Below, piece after piece: positions 26,638 through 38,928 of a DNA stretch of 64,000 bases. Location: NCBI GenBank assembly GCA_003342895.1, contig PTFA01000011.1:1818629-1882628 (forward strand). Reading direction: 5' to 3'. The notes under the pieces are model-generated. The model was not told where the DNA came from. It did no database searches and worked only from the letters and a program-made list of their open reading frames with translations. Within the stretch, counting starts at the first letter, position 1, and each line of letters starts with the position of its first letter. The DNA comes from Casuarius casuarius. Its lineage: Eukaryota; Chordata; Aves; Casuariiformes; Casuariidae. The position numbers were made by a program, and so were the translations under genes.

Positions 26638-26643
26638 ATTTCT
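26638..26643. repeat. Target-site duplication, right copy (ATTTCT)
   Basis: Exact match to the six bases at 26249-26254 on the other side of the LTR. Confidence 0.88.
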
Positions 26644-26689
26644 TATTTATTTTTCACTTTGGGAGCATCTTTCCTGTTACAATTACTTA

Positions 26690-28545
26690 AATATTTGGAG
26701 GAATCCTATTAGTCCTGCCTCCTTCTGCGTTCTCTCGCATCTCCTCTTTTGTAGAATAAAGAAAGTCAGTTCTTTCAGCCTCCCTGCAGAGGTCACATTC
26801 TCCAAACCTCTCAGTCTTTTGGTTCTCCTCCAGCCACGGTCATGTTTTTGCTTCTCCCTCTTGAAGTGTTGTTCCCAGAGCTGGACACAGTGAGTGCTCC
26901 AGCTGAGGTCAAACAGCCAGTTTCATCCTGTCATGCTTATCTAGAAGACAGAATAAAGTTTGTGCTGCATGCTGATAAAATCCCAGTATTATTGCATGTT
27001 TTAAGTCAACTGCAATTCCTAGATTTTTTTTTTTTCTGTAATGTTGTCCATCTAAAATAATATTGTTGAACTTTATCATAATGATTTTCTTCAGATTTCT
27101 CAAGGAAAGTCACCTGCAGAACACAGTTTAAAATATTCTGGTTTGATTGAAGTGTTGATGACTATTCATGTGTTGCCTGAGTCGGTTGTGTATATGCCTT
27201 ACGATACCGTTATTTGCAGCAGTAGTTTGCAAACATTGTAATTTCTAGATACCTTAAAAAGCAAACAAACATCTTCCTGAGGAGATGTGGGTATCCATGT
27301 GTGCCCTTCAGCTTTGCAACTTAGGNCACGCACTTTTTGCTTCCTCTCAGAAACCTTCTGCATCTATTCCATGTTTCCGAGAGGCCTGCAGGGCACAAGT
27401 TACAAACCATGGACATAGGTAATTATGAAAGATGGTCAACAGGAGTGCCACACAGTGCTTGTGTCGGAAGCTTTTCTAAGCTTATTTCTGCCCTCTGAGC
27501 TATTCAAATTGCCTGTCCAAAAATAAATTAGATTGATAATATTGTGATTCATCTTCTGGATTTATTCATGGTTTTTCATTCATTCCGTCTTGAGTGGTTA
27601 GAAAACTTGTTTCAGTTTCTTTATAGGTTCAAAAAGTTAAGTTGACTTGCTTGTAATTCCCTTGTTTCTCTTTTTTTGTCTCTCTTAAGAATAAATGTTT
27701 ATCTTTCAATTCTCTGAGCACTTACTTTCTCCCACAGCTTCTCAGGGGTAGCTCTTAATTGTCCAGAGATTGCTTTTATCAGTTCCTAAAATATTTTCAT
27801 CACCTGACACCTGAGATACCTCTCAATTGCCTAAATAGTCTTTGACCTATTTGTTACCCATTTTGGACTGCATTCCTTGATCCTTATTGTTAATAGTAAT
27901 TGTGCCTAGCATTTGTTCACAGTTCACCCTTTTGGTAGACTGAAGAAAAAAAGACATTTAACATTTCAGCCTTGTGTGTCATCCATTATTTGTTCACCTT
28001 CCTTGTTAGGTAATGGACCTGTACTTTCTTTTGTTTTTCTCTTACCTCTAGTGTATGTATCGAATCCTTTCTTATTGTCTTTTTACATCCCTTGCTAGCT
28101 GTTATTCATTTAAAGACAGAGCCTTTCTGATTGTGTGACTGCACGCTCGGACTGTTCTTTCCTGTTCATCATTAGTAACATGTCCTTGTTTCAGCCCTTT
28201 GTACCATTCCCATTTGGTTTCCAGGTCATTAAAGAGCCCTACTGCAGCAATCATCTGAAACAAAAAATTGTCTCTGACATGTTCTAAGAACTTTAGGGCT
28301 GTTTTGGGGAATGTTTCTTATGCTGCTGCTTTTTTATTTTTGGAGAATTCAGTAATCTTCCCCCAACAAGACACCACCGCCAGTCTCTAGCCAGACCTCA
28401 CTGGCTCACCGGATGTTGGCAGTAGTTTGTTTTTCCTGTTATGAAGTCCTTAGCTTAGCTAATTATCTAGCACACTACTCCTTTCCAGGTTTTGGGGTTG
28501 TATTTTTTTCTCCTTTCTACTGCAAGTGCCTCTGCTGAACAATGA
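26690..28545 (-). mobile_element. Ancient CR1-like LINE remnant, about 1.85 kb
   Basis: On the minus strand this follows the order of a CR1 ORF2 but is heavily diverged. Near 26760-26915 is the 3'-proximal block (CTGCAGAGGTCACATTCTCC; GTTCCCAGAGCTGGACACAGT). Near 27040-27110 comes the segment around the F-D-T-V region. Near 27630-27720 is 'TTAAGTTGACTTGCTTGTAATTCCC', shortened here, the plus-strand echo of the RT motif 'regarding G-Y-R-P-V-S'. Near 27900-28260 are segments from further 5', ending at about 28545. It resembles the older CR1 layer shared by reptiles and birds, not the younger copies at 14.5 or 50.3 kb. No frame is intact. The boundaries are approximate and the 5' half is less certain. 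Confidence 0.68.
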
Positions 28546-31500
28546 GGAGTTAAAAAATGAGCCCAGGACTTGCCTAGGCCTCAGTCCCTGCGTGTGAAGT
28601 TTGGTCACATTATGCAAAATATAAAACATTATACTAAAAAGTGTCTTTTCTTACCAATAGCCATTTTTTAAAAGCCTCTCTCCCTTTTTCTTTTTAATGA
28701 TTGTGTCTTTATGTGCCTAATATAAATTTGTAAAGTTTACCTAAATTAGGCTTGCAACTTCAACTGTAGAAACCCTAGTTTTATAAGAAGTTATTTTTGG
28801 TGCTATGTATTATCTTACTGATTTTTAGAAGATAGAGCTTGGTATTTTCCAAAAAGTGAGTTCTTTTAAGCTGCTTCAAACTAGGAAAGTGAAGTCTTCA
28901 AAGAACATTTTGAATTCCAAGCACTTGAGAATTCTGAGCTTGTTTTTCATCCTCCTTGTGAGTCAACTTTGGACTGTTGTCTTCACTGAAAAGATGTAGT
29001 TTAAGAAATCTATGCAATTTACTGATTTAAAATAAATGAACATGTGAACAGTCTTATATATGCATAAAAGCACATACACTGTTTTTTAGGTAGTTCACCA
29101 ATATAAAGGGGCAGTAAGCTGTGCAAGCACAAAGTAGCTTTATTCCAGTCTCCATATGCATTCTACTGCTTTTCTTTCTTTTCATTCTTTTCATTTTTTT
29201 TTAAGCATGCAAGCAACTCATTTAAAAAGTGATCCTTGTAAAGTTTAAGCTAAAACATGTCTTTGATTTTTAAATAGTAAAGGACAAATTATTTCTCATG
29301 TGTGTACCCTTGAGACTGCTGTTGATATTGGTAAGACATCTGCATGCCTATCCAAGGATAACACACTTTTCACTGTGCTATAGTTAATGTAATTTGGTAA
29401 GGACTTAAGACCTCTTTGTGACAAAGTTACTGTAAGTCATCTGTGTTGTGACAATTTTGCATGCATGTGTTCTTATTCTGTAGGAAAACAATTTCATCTA
29501 ACAGCAGGTTAAACTGGATGATGCAATTCTGCATTACCATGAACTAAGAGTATGCACATGAACAGTTCATTAAGTTGAGATGATGCATGTCAGTTTAGTA
29601 AGTTTTGTGAGGGAGGCGTAAAACAGTCCCCAAAACTCCTCAGCTATCATGAATTTCCTTCAATTTTCTGTNTTTAAAGGGGATAGATTGTAAATGTTTT
29701 TTATATTTTGAATTTCTGTGCACTGATATAAATCAATCCAGAGCTGCTTTTTTTCTCTCATAGGTCATAGAAAATACTTTCCCCATATTCTGTAAATGAT
29801 TTTTGAATCAACAAACAAGCCTTCAAAGCTTTTATTTTCTGTTCCTGGCTTACTAAAACAACTGTTGATTGAATTTAGAAAAGAATCGTTATTAGAAGAA
29901 CCAATATCGATAAAACGCCCTTAGGGGGAGAAAGCTTAAATTGGTTAGTGGACAAGAACTGCGTCCTATCAGGCAGTGATACATTAGTCAGTAATGCTTG
30001 ACGATAGACTCATAGAGCACACAGCTAAACTGTCAGCCCTTCTTTAAGGGTGGTCACATTTGCTATGCTTCATCTGACAAAATATATTTGGTGTTTAATT
30101 TAAAGCTCTGCTCTAGTAATAGAAAAGGGCTCTTAATATTGGATTAGTGAGAAAGCACTGAGCATCCAGTTCAATAAAATAGATTTTTTTTCCTACTTTA
30201 CAAATAACATGAGAAAGTAGATAATGTGCATTTACAACTTTTGTTATGTGAATAGAAAATCTAGCCTGGCAAATGCTTGCTCTATATTTCTTTGCCAAAT
30301 GAATGGAGGACATCTAGAACTTTTCATTATTTTAAAAATTCACTTAGAAGTGTTCACAGAGAAAATTCTTACAGGTTATTCTGAAGTTTTTCTTCAAGTT
30401 CTTTTTCCCTAACAAGCAATGCTAGTAATGAGAGAGATCATGGGATCAGCATGTAGTCGCAGTCAGTCATTTTTGTTCTGATGCAATAGGAGAGAATTAT
30501 TTTGTAGTGCAGGATAATGAGGAAGGAAGGAAGGACTTCAGAGTTGAGTACTTGTTTGCTGTGAGAGCAAAGCTGTTGAAAACTCTGCTCTTCTTTGACT
30601 GAGATACATATTTACTGTTATATTTTGACTACTGTTCTAGCATTTTAGGTCCCCCCCCCATTTCTGAGCCAAAATTACTGAAGTTAATAAAACTATTTTT
30701 TACTGACATCAGCATGAATTGGAGCAGATCCTCATGCAAGAAAGTGGCCTATGAAATCNAGATTAAAGTAGCTAGAAATACGTTTGGTGTCACATTCATA
30801 AACAGAGGAAGGTAGTCTTTCATAAATGAGTTTATAGCACGTGACCATCCCATGCAAGAACCTGCAAGAATCTCAATTCCTTTTAAAGGGTTAATGGAAT
30901 TGTTCTACAATGTATTCGGACAATTTGGTGACAGATGGTAACATCTCTTTGAATTGTGTGTGATGAGTCATTTGTGCAGCTGTTAATTTTATGGCCTTTA
31001 TAAATTTGGTAGATATTAATAGTTTAAGGTATGATAGTATTGGCTGGGTTTCTCCTCAGGGAATGATTTTATTTGTAAGTGAAAGGGGTTCCCATCTTGA
31101 AAGCATTCACACTTACTAGAAGGTTTCTTTTCTGATGCAAGGGGGACAGTTGCTCCTTCCATTGTCAGGCTCCGTCATCATGAAGAAATAATGTCATGTT
31201 CTGTGAGGTACTCATGGAAAGGAAACCTAATGAGTTCTCACCTTCAGAGAAACATAAAGTATTCAAATTTTCACACCCTCTATAAGCTTCGTTGTGTAGG
31301 CAACTGCAAAAATACAGCTAAGTAGGTTGTCTTTCTTATTCTGTTCTGCCCTAACACCTTAAAAAAGCAAATTCATTCACATCCTAAAAATATCATATGC
31401 TTTTTCTCCTTTTACTGTATCTAAAGTTTCACTTTAGAATTTAGACTTTTCCTGTTTTATTAATAATTTTCTGTGCTTATTGCAAATCTTAACCATCATC

Positions 31501-34254
31501 TAGAAGAAAAAACCTCTATCTGATCTTGTGGATTAATCCCCCTTTCAGCAAAGTCTTGACTTTTTGAGTTGGCTTCAAACAGCTTTATCAGCGCTAACTC
31601 TCTCTTCCATCACAGTCTCTTTGGTTTGCTTGTTCCTTTTGTCATTTCTTTCCTTTTGTTACACACACAAATTTCTTGTTTCACTTCTCATCTGCTGTCT
31701 AAAATTCATTTCAGAATTCTTACTATAGCTTGAAGCTTGAAATTGGTCTTTTGCATAACTTTTCCAACTTTCTCTTTCCAAACAAAAGGCAGGTAAAGCT
31801 TTGACACAGAGACCATATTTTGAGCTGCCTTGTTTAAGGGATTCCTGTGAGTAGGAATAACTAGCATCTAATGTTCAAAACATCAAGGTAGAAGTCAGAG
31901 GCAGGCAGAGAGGGGGAGCACTTTCCTAAGGGCAGAACTGAAGATGCAGAAAGGTACANGTGGTATCAGGTATGTTATACGTGCAGTTTAAAAGAGACAG
32001 TCCCGTGTATCGATTGAGAGATATATGGTACCACTCAGAGGAGGTTAGATAGGTCTGTGTCTTGAGACACTCTGCCTTAAGTGATATTTGTCCTATTGCT
32101 TTCTTGACATAATCACAGTGGGGAAACAACACTGTGAGAATAGCTGCTGACATAAGTACAGACCTTTGCATATTACTGAGTCTACAATATAGGTGAAATT
32201 TATCCCTTTTTTTGGCATGTGCTGTGTTGAAATATGTGCTTTGATGAAGTCTTCCTGTGAACTGAACTGAACTGAAGGGAGTTTTCTGCTGAGTGCAGCG
32301 TAAACTTTGCAATTAGAAAGAGTGCGTAAGTCACAAATGTGCTTTGTGTCTTCCAGCCCTGGGCAGCACTGGCTAGCTAAGCGCATGTTTCTACATCAGG
32401 AGTTGTTATGCTTTAGAGTCCCAAATTCCAGCTGGGCTCTGTGTCACCATCAAGATTTGGTTGTGCTTCTCAGCTGTCTTGAACCTTTGCAGTGTGCGCT
32501 GATTAAAGCGGTTGGGCCTGCACATGTATCAGAAGGGAGAATCCAGCCGCTTGGCTTTATTAGCCCAGGTCGTGGTGACTGTGCTTTGAGCACCATCAAG
32601 GAAGATGTTTAAGCTGATCCCTCTGCTTTCAGGCAACTGTAGCTCTTTCCTTGGGCAACTTTAACTATTGACCAGGAATGCAACATAATTGTAATTCAGC
32701 AAAGGCAACAAAGCAGAGGTAGGAAAAAAGATTGTAAACATGAGGAAAGGTTTGCCTGTGCTTTCTAGGCTAATTACTTGCTTATTAGCTTACTTTCTTC
32801 CAAGAATCTCCAGTCCCAGATAGCCATGCTCAGATAGCTCAGTCAGCTCCCCAGAGCTCCTTACCATATTTTTCTCTCTCACTCCTTAGAAATTGTGCTT
32901 TTATCCACCAAATGTTTCACACTTTCTCTCTTGAATTCTATAGTCTGTGTTTATAGCCAGACGCCGCAGCTCAGCATAGCCTAAGGTATAACTTCCTAGC
33001 AAAAAAACACCTGCATTGTGCTTCAGAGGTTGGTAAATAGTGCTATACAAAGCTATTGTCTGTTTTCCTGCTTGAATTAACATCTTGGAATTATAAAGCA
33101 AATGAATAAAGATCACACAGATGGGACACACAATCCTCGTAAAATTATAACTGTCATTCTGAGATTCCTTACGGACTCATCAAGGGGAGGCAGTGTTAGA
33201 GACAGCATCCAATGAATGCTCTCTTGCTCGCCATTTGTGGGGAAGTTGATGTATATGCAGGGTCACTAAGTTGTTCTTTCCAAAACAGGCTGCTAGGTAC
33301 ATGACTATGACTATACCTGGTTACAATTTTTCATTCTGTATATTGATTGTGACCTTTTTCAGTTTATGTATAGTGTTTTTTCAATAAAAAGTCTTCAGTT
33401 TCTTCCACATGTTTGTTTCCTCCCTCCCCCCCATTATGCTGCAGAAATGATGTCTGGAGGTGATGACGTGATTTTTTTTTTCCCTTTTTGCTATGTTTTG
33501 TACAACTCTAATTTTTCTACTTTTTTTTTGAATACCTAAAAAAACAATGATACAGGAAAAATTAAAATTATTCTTGCTCTTAGATTCAGCAGCACAAAAG
33601 AAAATAGGAGAATGGAAAGAGGGGAAAAAAGAACTTAAATCATCTGTAAAAGAAAAAGAAAAAAATTTAAGTGTTTTAGTTCACAAAATTTTGGGGAAAA
33701 GTGTCACTTGAAAAAATTTTATCTCCCAGGAGAAATCATCATTAGAACTATTTATTTAAAAATAATATATTTTTTAAAGAAAAATCTTTTAACTAAGTGT
33801 GTGCATGCATATTTATTTGTTTGAAAGAATAGCGTTTTATGGTCTGGATTTAAAATGCAAAATGTCTGGCATCAGTACCAGTGCAATTTTTTGAGTGAGG
33901 GAGAAGAGGATTACTCGCCTGTTTTGTAAAGTTGAGGCAGTGTCCTGATCCTATGTGTCAATAACCGTTGTTCAGCAAAATTGAGGGGGCAACATCTCAG
34001 ACAAAAGAAGCAGTGAGAGATGGCAGAGAGGAGGTGGCTGTAAACCTGAATGTTGTCTTATGAGAGAAGTGTTATGCTTCCTTAGGGTTCAAGTTGTCCT
34101 GCTTTGGAAGGACCCTGGTGTGGGTGCTAGCTGCCATGTGCAATTATCAGTACTGGCTGGGAGGTCATTAGGCTCTTTATACAAGGCAGCAAGAGAGAAC
34201 AGACCTTGAGCAGATGTTGAAAGGAGCTGCTCCATGGGAGGAAGCTTGGGAGGC
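28546..34254. other. Unique noncoding stretch
   Basis: No gene or repeat family recognised. A C run lies near 30651, and a moderately GC-richer portion at about 32340-32620 has a chance-length frame (32307-32612, plus). Purine-rich DNA occurs at about 33590-33680. Confidence 0.5.
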
Positions 34255-34950
34255 TTAGCACAGAGGTGGCTGCAGATCTCTGCTGCAGGGAAGGAAGGCT
34301 GCTGTGCTGTACGGAAGTGGGGGAGAGCACTGCTTGGGCTGGAAAAACGAGTCGGTTGTATTACATACTGTCATATGGATGTTTGTGTGTAGGCAGATGC
34401 TTTCTGTATTTGCATTCTGAGTAGGGCTCTCCTGGCATCTAATTTTCTGATGCAAAGTGTGCCTTGATGAATAGCATATGTCCCAGGAGGGATGCAGGCC
34501 ATTTCTGGTGATCCTTGTATGTGCTTTTACACAGTGGGGAAAATTGCCATCAGCAGTTTTCAGTTTTAAATAGGGCTCCACCAAGATCCACCCCATCTCC
34601 CTGTCTCCATGAATCCCTGTTAGAGGCAAGGTGTAAGGGTGAGTCAGGGACCCACTATCCCAGTACTTTTCCTGCTGGTCCTGGCTCAACCAGCTGTCCT
34701 CCTGGGTTAAAGCAGTCCCAAATGCAGAGCTGTCCCTGGCCATCAGCCCTCTGCCCCATAGCTTGCCCTCCAGCCCTGTGCATTGCAGCCTGGCCAAAAC
34801 CCCTGCTCCCTTCCTGCAGCACTGTGATTCCACGTAGCCATGAGAGGTGGTCGGCGAAGCATCCACATGCCTGGGGCCCCCGAGAGAATTTGACCCTTTA
34901 TTGTGTGGAGGGGGACAACAATCTAGACTTCCTTTTGTATCCTTCATCAT
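34255..34950 (-). other. Long unexplained reading frame, 231 codons
   Basis: An ATG-initiated minus-strand frame of 231 codons lies in a GC-richer block. I see no signal peptide, membrane segment, zinc finger, repeat or retroviral/LINE motif. The plus strand over part of the same DNA (34515-34997) is also open for 160 codons, which argues that the long frames come from low stop-codon density and not from selection. No splice context stands out. I do not recognise the product and would not call it a gene. Confidence 0.12.
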
Positions 34951-35730
34951 CCTGGTGTGCTGCCCTCTCCCTGCTGACCTCCACGTTCAGGAAATAAGCC
35001 ACTGACTCTGTCCTGGAGCAGCATTGCAGGCCAAAACGCAGTCAAAAGGTTGTAGGAAAAGGGGTGCTCAGCCATGGCACACTTGAGGGTGGGCTGAAGG
35101 GGGACCCATTTACCGAAGAGTGACCCTGTAGTCCTTGCGATGTTGCATCCTATGTGGGTTCGTGCAAGAGACATGACTCCCTAAGGCCTCTCAGCTCAGA
35201 CAGATGACAAAAGGAAGGGATTTTCTGGTTGATTACTTCCTAATTTCCTCTCCATTTTTTTTAGACCCAATTGTGCAGTTGTCTGTAGATCCAAGCATGC
35301 AGACCCACTCGTGTTCTAGTCCTCAGGATGTATTTTGCTTTTCTCCTTGCAGGACAATCAGAGAGCAGCCTGCAAACTGCTGCCCCAAACCTTCTAAGAG
35401 AGAAGTGTGAAGTGGATCATGTCTCAGTTCTCTCTTTGTTCAAGAGAGGATGGAGTGTACTTCAACCTGTGACTTTCCTTACCCCTTTGTAGCTATTTCC
35501 AAATATCACCAAAGGTGATCTTGTTGTTTCTGGACCTTTTCAGTACTGTGAGATGTTGTTGCTGAAGGGTTAATTATCAGTCTTATACCTGGTAAGAGAA
35601 ATAAATGTGTTCTGCAAATCAAGTGCAGTAATTTCAAAGGATAGAATGAATGGGCTGACAGTTTGTTGGCCTTTGCTGAGCAGGGAAAAAAACGGATCTG
35701 ATAATGATCCAAACGATCTGAATGTAGACC
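34951..35730. other. GC-richer noncoding block
   Basis: Continues the GC-richer composition that begins near 34,500, then returns to AT-rich sequence after about 35,450. Short frames (34947-35174 minus; 35204-35410 plus) have no recognisable identity. Confidence 0.45.
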
Positions 35731-35804
35731 CAGTATTAGTAGTGTTGACCGGTATTAATATTGTTGACCAGTATTGATATTGTTGACCAGTATTGGTGGT
35801 GTCT
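35731..35804. repeat. Minisatellite, 19-bp unit, about 3.9 copies
   Basis: Four consecutive units start at 35731, 35750, 35769 and 35788, each close to CAGTATTGATATTGTTGAC. Copies differ at one to four positions and the last is incomplete. Confidence 0.93.
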
Positions 35805-38800
35805 AGAATGAAGACTCATTATTGCAGCTGGTTGGTTTGTGTATTTATCAAGAGTGTAAGTGCTCCTCTAGTGATGAAATGGGCCCCCAAATTCCTTCAG
35901 ATGCCTCCAAAGTAGTCTTTGTGAAATTAGTCTATGTGCAGTTGGAGTGATTCTAGGAAAGCAAGCAATATAGTCACTCATTTTGAAAGGTAATCTGATT
36001 CATGGTTCATGCATTCTTTCACTTTTTCTGCAAATTTTAGACATCTTTATTATTATTATTATTGCATTCTTATCTTCCTATTGAGTGAAATTGTACATAG
36101 TATGTTAACTGGATGGCACATTAAATGGATGAGACCAGGGCTCTATTCCCAGCTATGTCGTTGTCATACAATGTGNTATTGAACAAGGAACTTTTCTTTG
36201 GTTCTTTTGTGTCTTTTCCCACAATTTGTCCTTGCCAAGTTAAACTGCAAGTAGTTTGGAGCTTTTCTGCAGCTGTAATAGAGTACTTTTTGAGAATCCA
36301 GTGTGCCAGCTCAGCCAATGATGCTTTGATACATGAAAATACTTTTGGATGGGACAGGAGAGTGACAATCAAGTCCATTGAAACATTCATTCTAACAACA
36401 CTGAAATGCTTTTTTTCCCCCATCTTAAACATTACAAGTGTCAAACACCCTTTTCCTTCCCAAAAGATTGTATTCGGAGAGTGTCAAAAAGAAAACTTTC
36501 CTATTCCACCAAAACCAATCTATTTTTATAGAAAAGTTTGGTTTTGAAGAAACAGTTTCCTGCAGGAAAAAAATGTCCAATGACAGAGTTTTATTGAGCT
36601 CTTAAATACACCTTAAGTCTGCTGTGGTTTTTACTCAAGTTGTCCACGCTACCTAGTCCATTCACAACCACTTTGCACAGGAGGTGAGGTCTCACTCAGC
36701 CGTCACTAGTCCTCCGCAGCTTTCCCGTGCCTACCACATGAGCCCAGAGAAGACACAGGCAGTGTTCATGGGGAAATAATTCAGAGCAACAGGCCTCTTG
36801 AAGTCTTTTTTGCCATTTGAGAGTGAGTGTAGTAGAAGCGTAAGTTGTCAGCTGAAGTGTGACCTTATAAAATGGTTACCCTGTCATTGGAGTTGAGCTA
36901 CCTGCTATTTAGTTTTTCCATGAAGCCATCCCTTTTGATGGTCTGCAGAGCATCAAGATTCACAGTGAAGTGTGATGGAATTGATGGCTTGACGCTGTCA
37001 ACTTAGTGATGGATTTTAAGTGATAATGAATGGCAAGGTTTCTTTAAAACAACCCACTGGCTCTGTTAGCTGAAACTTGGTTCACGGTGTTCTCATCTGT
37101 TACATGCTGTGCTTTGCAGACCACTTTTAATTCATGGAGCACCCAGACTCCATGTGAAAGCAGGTGGGAGACTACAGCTGAAGTGAATTCTATTCAGCTG
37201 TACAGCTGGAGACAGCTTATCACAGAATGTGTGAACTTTGTTATCTGGACTGTTAATTTCCCTTTAAAGCAGTAAGCACATTTGAATAGGTCCAGGTAAA
37301 ATGAAATTATATGAAAGTGTGGTGATATTTTCAGAAGTGAGACTTGCACTGGAGGTAGTCTCAAAGATCTTAGCTTTCCCATCACTTGCAAAATTGAAAG
37401 TCTTCAAGAAGCATGCTGAAGACAAATGAACTGCCAGAAATGTAAATATCAGAATAGTGGGACAGAACCACAACTGATATAAATCTATTTTAGCTTTATT
37501 GATTTTTGCCAGCTGAGGATATGGACCAATATATTTAACATCCATTAGTGGTATATTTAACAAAACAAAACAAAAGCTTAAAAACATGATTACAGTTTCT
37601 AAAATTTCAGGTCCCTCAGCACTTTCTTATTTTTATGTATTTGATGCACTTTTGTTCTATTAATGCCCTTCCTGTGGTATTTTAATACACTTCTGGGTAC
37701 TCTTGAAGAAGACAATGACATCTGTCTTTTCAAAGTATTTAAAAAAATCTGAACAGATGCAAGACTTTGCAGTGCTGCGTATAACTGCAAGTGGCATCCC
37801 TGTTGTATAACTCAAAGGTTCAGATTCCTCAGAAGTATTGTGGTATTTGTTAACACTAAAATGATTTCTGTTTTTTGTTAAACTGACTAAAGTTCATGTG
37901 TCTGCACAGCAACGGCTGACAGCAAAGGTTAGATATTCCTTTCTCTTTAGATCATCTTAAACATAGAAAAACAATTTTTGTGCTATTACACCAGATTACA
38001 TCTGGCATAGCCATGAAATAATCATCAACAAGTTGGAGTGAACGTTTGCACCATAACTTTCAAACAGGTCCATAAATTTAGGTACCCAAATCCACACCCA
38101 GGTGCACATGTAAAGGTGACCTGACTTTCAGGATAGGAAGAGCTGACTGAAAATTAGGTAGTTTTTACATATATTGTACAATTTATGAATTTCAATTGGC
38201 CTTATAAAGTTCATTTATCATTGAATGCCTTTGTGTGTGCGGTGGTAACCATATGCTCTTAGGCATAACTAGAAGGCTGAGTTACATTTCTTCCAAGTCA
38301 GCCTCATTAAACTCTGGCTCATAGGCAGATGAGAATATCAAGCAGTATGATCTGGATACAGCCCATATAAAAGCTGCTTTCTCTAGCCTCTTCACATGAC
38401 GCTTTGCAGACTTGAAAAATCTGCAAAAAGAAAAAGAAATTACTAGGTATTAGTTTGCTAGCTTGAGGAATAGCAAAAGTGAAAAGGGAACAGAATGAAT
38501 GGTAAAATGGACACAATGAAGAATAAGAAAAGGGAACTCTTTTAAAGTTAGAGGGATAATTTAGCTGCAGGGCTGTCTGAGGATGAAGGAACTGGGTGCA
38601 GAAATTATGCATCAGAAAAGAAACTGTATGCAGAATGAAGAAACCTGAACTAGTAAGACAGGTATGGTCTAAGTGCATAAAGCAAGTCTAGACTGGCAAA
38701 GAAACTGAGGCAGAGAACTGAATGCAGATTTTATTTCAGGCTATACCCATATATTTCTTGTACTGTGTACAGCAGTGATTGGATTTTTGGAACCTTTTTA

Positions 38801-38902
38801 TAGTTTTTGCATCTGTTTGTATCAGCTATTATGTGCCTCCAAACAAGGGAACTGTAAACCTAGACTGCCAGCAAATCTGCCCGTTTGAGAAAGAATATGA
38901 TT
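35805..38902. other. Unique noncoding stretch
   Basis: No repeat family recognised, apart from a short ATT run near 36045-36063. The plus frame at 36125-36547 (140 codons, containing an N) and minus frames at 36121-36444 and 37264-37587 overlap each other and look like chance. Confidence 0.5.
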
Positions 38903-38928
38903 AAAAAACAGGGTACACCCTGTTTTTT
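38903..38928. repeat. Perfect 26-bp palindrome
   Basis: Arms AAAAAACAGGGT and ACCCTGTTTTTT (12 bp, perfectly complementary) are separated by AC. As RNA it would be a strong hairpin followed by a U run on either strand. No adjoining gene gives it an obvious role. Confidence 0.93.

Noticed and set aside
29495..29545. Possible CR1 3' end (AGGTTAAACTGGATGATGCA)
   Set aside because: Only a short resemblance, with no following terminal block or octamer.
36121..36547. Overlapping 140- and 107-codon frames on opposite strands
   Set aside because: No recognisable features, one N inside, and openness on both strands suggests chance.
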